Assembly: GCA_035275805.1 (NCBI GenBank)
Contig: DATEMG010000736.1
Span: 1 to 10,584 of the forward strand
Length of the DNA stretch: 10,584 nt
Reading direction: 5' to 3'
Source of the DNA: JAJVID01 sp035275805
GTDB taxonomy: Bacteria; Acidobacteriota; Blastocatellia; RBC074
In this document: in pieces, positions 6,398 through 10,584 of the stretch
How positions within the stretch are numbered: position 1 is the first letter of the stretch
Layout: the number at the start of each line of letters is the position of its first letter
The notes under the pieces: model-generated
The model's input: the letters and a program-made list of their open reading frames with translations, nothing else
Databases searched by the model: none
Told to the model about the DNA's origin: nothing
Made by a program: the position numbers and the translations under genes

Positions 6398-9022
6398 ATG
6401 GTCATCCGCAAATATCGCAATCTTGTCGCATTGGCAAGCGTCTTCTACCTGTTCGCGTCCTTCTATTTGCCGGGTTCGAGCGCCAGGCTTACACAAGAAT
6501 CTGCGCAAGACCTTTCACGCCAGGCATACGCCATCCTGAGGCAGAACTGCTTCGCCTGTCACGGCGCGGCGAAGATGTCCGGGCTGGATTTGCGGACGGG
6601 CGCCTCGGTTCTCGCGGGCGGAGAAAACGGCAAGGTCATCGAGCCTTCCGACGTGAACGCGAGCCGGCTCTATCAATTCATTACGCATCAGGCGAAGCCG
6701 ACTATGCCTCCGGGCAAGAAGCTCCCCGACGCCGCGATCGAGACTCTGCGGCGCTGGATCGAGACAGGCGCTTCCTTCGACGGATTCGACAAGGATACGA
6801 CGGCCGTGAAGGGGGACGAGGCGGCAAAACTCATCGAGCGTCCGATCACGCCGGAAGAACGCGGCTTCTGGGCCTTCCATCCGCCGCGCCGCTCACCGGA
6901 GCCGCGCGTGTCTCATCCGGTCTGGGGCGCCAATCCTATTGACGCTTTTCTGCTGGAGAAGATGAAGGCCAAAGGTCTCAAACCCTCGCCGCGTGCGGAC
7001 CGCCGCACGCTCATCCGCCGCGCTTATCTCGATCTGACGGGATTGCCGCCCAACCCGGAAGAGGTCGAAGCCTTCGTCAAAGACTCCTCACCCGGAGCCT
7101 GGGAGCGATTGATCGACCGTTTGCTGGCCAGTCCGCATTACGGCGAGCGATGGGCGCGCCACTGGCTCGACCTGGTTCGCTACGCCGATTCGGGCGGCTT
7201 CGAGTTCGATGTGGATCGTCCCGAGGCGTGGCGCTATCGCGATTATGTAGTCAAGGCGTTCAACGACGATAAGCCTTACGATCAATTCATTCGTGAACAA
7301 CTCGCGGGCGACGAGTACGCGCCCGACTCGCAGGAAGCGATGATCGCGACCGGCTTCCTGCGGCTCGGCCCCGAAGGCGGAGGCGGAGGTGAGCGCGGGC
7401 GGCAGGACGCGCTGGATGATCTGATCACTACGACGTCGTTGACGTTCATGGGACTGACCGTGGGCTGCGCCCGCTGCCATGACCATAAGTTCGATCCCAT
7501 TCCGCAGAAAGATTTCTACCGCATCCAGGCCGTCTTCGCGCCGACCCGACCAGTCAGCTATCCTTTGGTCGGCGCCGACGTGGTGGCCGCTCACAAGACC
7601 GAGACGCAGCGCATCGAAGGTATTCAAAGGCCGCTCAAGAAGACCAAAGAAGAGCTTGAAGCGCCATACCTGAAGGCGCTGGTCGATGAGGCCGTCGGCC
7701 GCCTGCCCGAATACATGCAGATCGCCTGGCGCACTCCGCCGGAGAAGCGCACGCCGGGCCAGCGGCTCAACGTCCAGCAGATCAAAAAGACGCTTGAAGA
7801 CGACACGCTCTCACAGAAGCTGACCGAGAAGGACATCGTGGCGCGCTTGTCCGCCGATGACAAACGCAGACATCAGGAGCTGGTCGAACAGATCAAGGCG
7901 CTTGAACAACAGAAACCAAAGCCTTATCCGACCGCGCGCGCCGTCGGCGAAACCGGCCCGAAGCCAGGCCCGACCTATTTCCTCCATCGCGGCGCGCCAG
8001 ACGCCAAAGGCCCCGTCGTTACGCCGGGCGCTCTCTCGGTGATCGACGAGACCGTTTACGAGTTCCCGGCCCCGCCGCCGAACGCAAAATCGAGTTATAG
8101 GCGGCGCGGATTGGCCGAATGGCTGGTGTCCAGACAAAACCCGCTCACCGCGCGCGTGATGGTCAATCGCATCTGGCAGCATCATTTCGGCGAAGGCATC
8201 GTGCGCACGCCGAGCAACTTCGGCAAACTGGGCGAACCGCCCACAAATCCTGAGTTGCTCGATTGGCTGGCGGTGGAGTTTATGACCGGGACGAAGGAGC
8301 GACAGAGCGACGGGGCGACGGGGCGACGGGGCGATAGGGCGAAAGACAATCCGCAATCGCAGGAGTGGACCGTTAAGCGGATGCATCGCCTGATGATGAC
8401 TTCACAAGCTTATCAGATGGCCAGCGACGATATCGCCACGAATGTGGCCGTTGACCCTGAAAACAGGCTGCTCTGGCGCATGCCGCGCGTGCGGTTGGAG
8501 GCCGAGATCATTCGCGACCAGATATTGGCCGTGGCGGGCAATCTGGATCGCACGCCAGGAGGGCCATGCGTCTACCCGCACATCGATCCGAAGCTCTTCC
8601 AGTCAAGCACCAAGCGGACATGGGCGGGCCGGCCCGATGACGATCCTTCGACGTGGCGGCGCAGTCTTTATGTCTTTTCGAAGCGCAGCATCCGCTATCC
8701 GCTTTTCGAGACCTTCGACCAGCCGAACCTGATCAATTCCTGCGATCGCCGCAACCGCTCGACCATTGCGCCGCAGGCTCTGCTGTTGATGAACAACAAC
8801 TTCGTTCTGACGGAGGCCAAATACTTCGCCGAACGATTGCGGCGCGAGGCGGGCGACGCCCCGCGGGCGCAGGTTGAGCGGGCTTATCGTTTGGCTCTGG
8901 GACGCGCGCCTACGGCGTTCGAGCGGGCGAAGGCGGTGGAATTTATTCGAAGCGGTCCGAACGGGCTGGCCGAGTTTTGTCATGCGTTGTTCAATCTGAA
9001 TGAATTTGTTTATCGACAGTAA
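6398..9022 (+). CDS. PSD1-type protein: planctomycete cytochrome c, DUF1549 and DUF1553 domains
   Basis: Protein of 874 residues starting at ATG with GGAGGGGG 6 bases upstream. An N-terminal hydrophobic segment (about 8-25) is a signal peptide or anchor. Residues about 45-115 are a planctomycete-type cytochrome c domain, with haem site CFACH (51-55) and a later MPPGKK that could give the axial Met. DUF1549 covers about 150-375 (RRAYLDLTGLPP, HYGERWARHWLDLVRYADS) and has a second CxxCH, CARCHDHKFDP, starting at Cys357. DUF1553 runs from about 568 to the end (RRGLAEWLVSRQNPLTARVM, SCDRRNRSTIAPQALLLMNN, ALGRAPTAFE, FNLNEFVYRQ). This family is secreted, rarely studied and nearly always beside a DUF1501 gene, as here; roles in polysaccharide or sulfated-substrate use have been proposed, without firm biochemistry. 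Oddly, residues 634-650 are encoded by an octamer tandem repeat in a likely insertion between Met629 and Trp657. Confidence 0.93.
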   Translation: MVIRKYRNLVALASVFYLFASFYLPGSSARLTQESAQDLSRQAYAILRQNCFACHGAAKMSGLDLRTGASVLAGGENGKVIEPSDVNASRLYQFITHQAKPTMPPGKKLPDAAIETLRRWIETGASFDGFDKDTTAVKGDEAAKLIERPITPEERGFWAFHPPRRSPEPRVSHPVWGANPIDAFLLEKMKAKGLKPSPRADRRTLIRRAYLDLTGLPPNPEEVEAFVKDSSPGAWERLIDRLLASPHYGERWARHWLDLVRYADSGGFEFDVDRPEAWRYRDYVVKAFNDDKPYDQFIREQLAGDEYAPDSQEAMIATGFLRLGPEGGGGGERGRQDALDDLITTTSLTFMGLTVGCARCHDHKFDPIPQKDFYRIQAVFAPTRPVSYPLVGADVVAAHKTETQRIEGIQRPLKKTKEELEAPYLKALVDEAVGRLPEYMQIAWRTPPEKRTPGQRLNVQQIKKTLEDDTLSQKLTEKDIVARLSADDKRRHQELVEQIKALEQQKPKPYPTARAVGETGPKPGPTYFLHRGAPDAKGPVVTPGALSVIDETVYEFPAPPPNAKSSYRRRGLAEWLVSRQNPLTARVMVNRIWQHHFGEGIVRTPSNFGKLGEPPTNPELLDWLAVEFMTGTKERQSDGATGRRGDRAKDNPQSQEWTVKRMHRLMMTSQAYQMASDDIATNVAVDPENRLLWRMPRVRLEAEIIRDQILAVAGNLDRTPGGPCVYPHIDPKLFQSSTKRTWAGRPDDDPSTWRRSLYVFSKRSIRYPLFETFDQPNLINSCDRRNRSTIAPQALLLMNNNFVLTEAKYFAERLRREAGDAPRAQVERAYRLALGRAPTAFERAKAVEFIRSGPNGLAEFCHALFNLNEFVYRQ
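8299..8346 (+). repeat. Octamer tandem repeat inside the PSD1 coding sequence
   Basis: Six consecutive 8-base units: GCGACAGA, three perfect GCGACGGG (8307-8330), GCGATAGG and GCGAAAGA. The unit length is not a multiple of three, so gain or loss of one copy would shift the frame of the DUF1553 domain. The encoded segment is polar and low-complexity (RQSDGATGRRGDRAKD). Confidence 0.9.
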
Positions 9023-9032
9023 GCAGGCCGAG

Positions 9033-9114
9033 TCAGTACCGCGAGCGGTAGCGAGCGTCGCTCCCGCAATGGGCTAGTGGCGGAAACGACGCTCGCTACC
9101 GCTCGCGGTACTGA
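9033..9114. repeat. Pair of REP-like repeats in inverted orientation (BIME-like), copies 2 and 3
   Basis: Arms 9033-9060 and 9087-9114 are perfect 28-base reverse complements around a 26-base loop. Each arm also has its own small hairpin TACCGC-GA-GCGGTA. The right copy, extended to 9118, is identical over 29 bases to the one at 2-30. The pair begins 10 bases after the PSD1 stop and ends 13 bases before the DUF1501 start, so it would form a large hairpin in a joint transcript. It strongly recalls REP pairs of other bacteria. Confidence 0.88.
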
Positions 9115-9127
9115 TCCGTGGTTCAAC

Positions 9128-10540
9128 ATGAATTCACTTTACTATTCACGCAGAGATCTTCTATCGAGGCTGGGCGGCGGCGTCGCGGGCGTCGCGTTCG
9201 CCGACCTGCTCAGCCGCAACGGGCTGCTGGCGCAATCCAGGTCGCCGCTCGCGCCGAAAACGCCGCACTTTCCGGCCAAGGCGAAAGCGGTGATTTCGAT
9301 CTTCTGCTACGGCGGCGTCAGCCAGGTTGACACCTTCGATCCCAAGCCGCTGCTGCTCGAACGGCAGGGCGAGCAAATGACGGGAGTGGGCGAAGTGCGC
9401 CCGACGATGGGGACGCCCGGCGGCCTGATGCCTTCGCCGTGGAAGTTTCGCAAACACGGCCGATGCGGGATGGAGATATCCGAGCTGTTCCCGCATGTGG
9501 CCGAACACGCCGATGATCTGGCCTTGATCCGTTCGATGTACGCTCAAAGTTCGGCGCACGGCCCGGCGATTTTTCAGATGAGCACTGGCAGCGTTCTCGC
9601 CGGCCATCCCAGCGTCGGCAGTTGGGTCACCTACGGTCTGGGCAGTGAAAACGAGAACCTGCCGGGCTTTATTGTCTTCACCGACTACCGCGGCGGGCCG
9701 ATCAACGGCGCGCCTAACTGGGGCAATGGCTATATGGCTGCGGCCTATCAGGGGACGCCGTTCCGCGACAGTGGCGACCCCATTGTCGATCTGCATCCTC
9801 CCGTAAACCGCACGCCGGAGCGACAGCGGGAATGGCTGCGGCTGTTGCGAGATCTGAATGAGAAACATCTGGATCACAACCCGGATGACAGCGAGCTGTC
9901 GGCGCGGATTTATTCCTACGAACTGGCCTTCCGCATGCAGACCAGCGCCGGCGACGCGATTGACATAAGCAAAGAGTCGGCGGCGACACGGAAGCTTTAC
10001 GGCGTGGGCGAGAAGCCGACCGATTACTTCGGCCGACAGGCGTTGATGGCGCGGCGATTGGTGGAGCGCGGCGTGCGCTTCGTGCAGATTTTCTCCGGCG
10101 GCGGCAACTTCGAGCCGAGCTGGGACGCGCATTGGGATTTGAAAGGCAATCACGGACTGCACTGCGCCGAAACCGACCGGCCCATCGCCGGACTGATCAA
10201 AGACCTCAAGGGGCGCGGCCTCTTCGATTCGACGCTGATCGTCTGGCACGGCGAATTCGGGCGCCTGCCTATCTCGGAGCGCATGGACGGGCGCGATCAC
10301 AACGGAAACGGCTTCAGCGTCTGGCTGGCGGGCGGCGGAGTCAAGGGAGGAACCGTCGTCGGCGCGACGGACGATTACGGATACCGCGCGGTCGACAACA
10401 GGAAGTCAATTTACGAACTGCACGCGACCATTCTGCGTCTGCTCGGACTCGATCACGAGAAGCTGACCTATCGTTTCAACGGGCGCGACATGCGGCTGAC
10501 CGACGTCCACGGTCGCGTAATCGAGGAGATTCTGGCGTAA
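9128..10540 (+). CDS. DUF1501 protein, Tat-exported, alkaline phosphatase/sulfatase-like fold
   Basis: Protein of 470 residues, usual length for the family. DUF1501 proteins belong by fold to the alkaline phosphatase/sulfatase group; their substrate is unknown. Residues 7-12, SRRDLL, followed by GGGVAGVAFADLL, form a twin-arginine signal, implying export folded, perhaps with bound metal. Conserved blocks are present: CYGGVSQVDTFDPKP from Cys60, WDAHWD (332-337), WHGEFGR (373-379), GRDHN (388-392), then WLAGGGVKGG and GATDDYGY. The Asp and His residues in these blocks are plausible metal ligands. I chose ATG 9128 over an in-frame GTG at 9077 because the extra 17 residues would be encoded largely by the REP repeat and precede the Tat motif. 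Neither start has a clear ribosome site, so translation may be coupled to upstream genes or use a weak site. It follows PSD1 by 105 bases, the usual partner arrangement. Confidence 0.92.
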   Translation: MNSLYYSRRDLLSRLGGGVAGVAFADLLSRNGLLAQSRSPLAPKTPHFPAKAKAVISIFCYGGVSQVDTFDPKPLLLERQGEQMTGVGEVRPTMGTPGGLMPSPWKFRKHGRCGMEISELFPHVAEHADDLALIRSMYAQSSAHGPAIFQMSTGSVLAGHPSVGSWVTYGLGSENENLPGFIVFTDYRGGPINGAPNWGNGYMAAAYQGTPFRDSGDPIVDLHPPVNRTPERQREWLRLLRDLNEKHLDHNPDDSELSARIYSYELAFRMQTSAGDAIDISKESAATRKLYGVGEKPTDYFGRQALMARRLVERGVRFVQIFSGGGNFEPSWDAHWDLKGNHGLHCAETDRPIAGLIKDLKGRGLFDSTLIVWHGEFGRLPISERMDGRDHNGNGFSVWLAGGGVKGGTVVGATDDYGYRAVDNRKSIYELHATILRLLGLDHEKLTYRFNGRDMRLTDVHGRVIEEILA

Positions 10541-10547
10541 CGGTACG

Positions 10548-10569
10548 GTGCCGCGCGCGTAAGCAAGCG
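10548..10569 (+). repeat. Degenerate REP-like sequence after DUF1501
   Basis: Starting 8 bases after the stop, 22 bases match the REP core (as in GTACCGCGAGCGG and onward, from 9036) at 17 ungapped positions. A stem CCGC / GCGG with inner GC/GC pairs is retained. It may be a diverged member or a sister family; the window ends soon after, so a paired copy cannot be judged. Confidence 0.5.
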
Positions 10570-10584
10570 GCTTCGCGTAGGAAG

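Noticed and set aside
8299..8346. CRISPR array
   Set aside because: Units are contiguous 8-mers without spacers and lie in coding sequence; it is a simple tandem repeat.
9161..10300. Minus-strand open frame of 379 codons opposite DUF1501
   Set aside because: Antisense to a conserved family with clear motifs; no domain seen. High GC explains the lack of stops.

Overview
The window is a stretch of bacterial chromosome at moderate to high GC, most likely from an acidobacterium (Acidobacteriota). This is inferred from gene content: a very large TonB-dependent receptor with an N-terminal carboxypeptidase-regulatory-like domain (the Oar-like type expanded in Acidobacteriota), next to a PSD1/DUF1553 cytochrome and DUF1501 pair typical of Planctomycetota, Verrucomicrobiota and Acidobacteriota. 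No rRNA, tRNA, CRISPR, transposase or phage gene is visible.

Layout. Positions 1-118 hold one REP-like repeat and a Rho-independent terminator. The receptor occupies 4066-119 on the minus strand. A 450-base divergent region (4067-4516) contains the receptor's leader (two predicted RNA hairpins), a cluster of short perfect palindromes, and an imperfect inverted repeat with a G-quadruplex motif. Four plus-strand genes follow: an exported cyclophilin-type peptidyl-prolyl isomerase (4517-5176), a secreted beta-propeller protein of PQQ/arylsulfotransferase-like type (5256-6245, TTG start), a PSD1-type multidomain cytochrome with DUF1549 and DUF1553 (6398-9022), and a DUF1501 protein with a Tat-type N-terminus (9128-10540). 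A degenerate REP-like sequence lies just after the last stop.

All five products appear to be exported: the receptor to the outer membrane, the others to the periplasm or beyond. The PSD1 and DUF1501 proteins are a conserved pair of unknown biochemical function. The first carries c-type haem motifs; the second resembles alkaline phosphatase/sulfatase-fold enzymes. A joint role in handling an imported or extracellular substrate is plausible but is only inference.

The non-coding DNA is the least ordinary part. Each of the three junctions in the plus-strand gene row holds a different inverted repeat (5178-5223, 6273-6383, 9033-9114). The PSD1 gene contains an in-frame octamer tandem repeat. The receptor has a structured 5' leader. 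Start codons were revised for three genes: the receptor at 4066 instead of 4159, the beta-propeller protein at TTG 5256 instead of GTG 5220, and DUF1501 at ATG 9128 instead of GTG 9077, which lies inside the REP pair.
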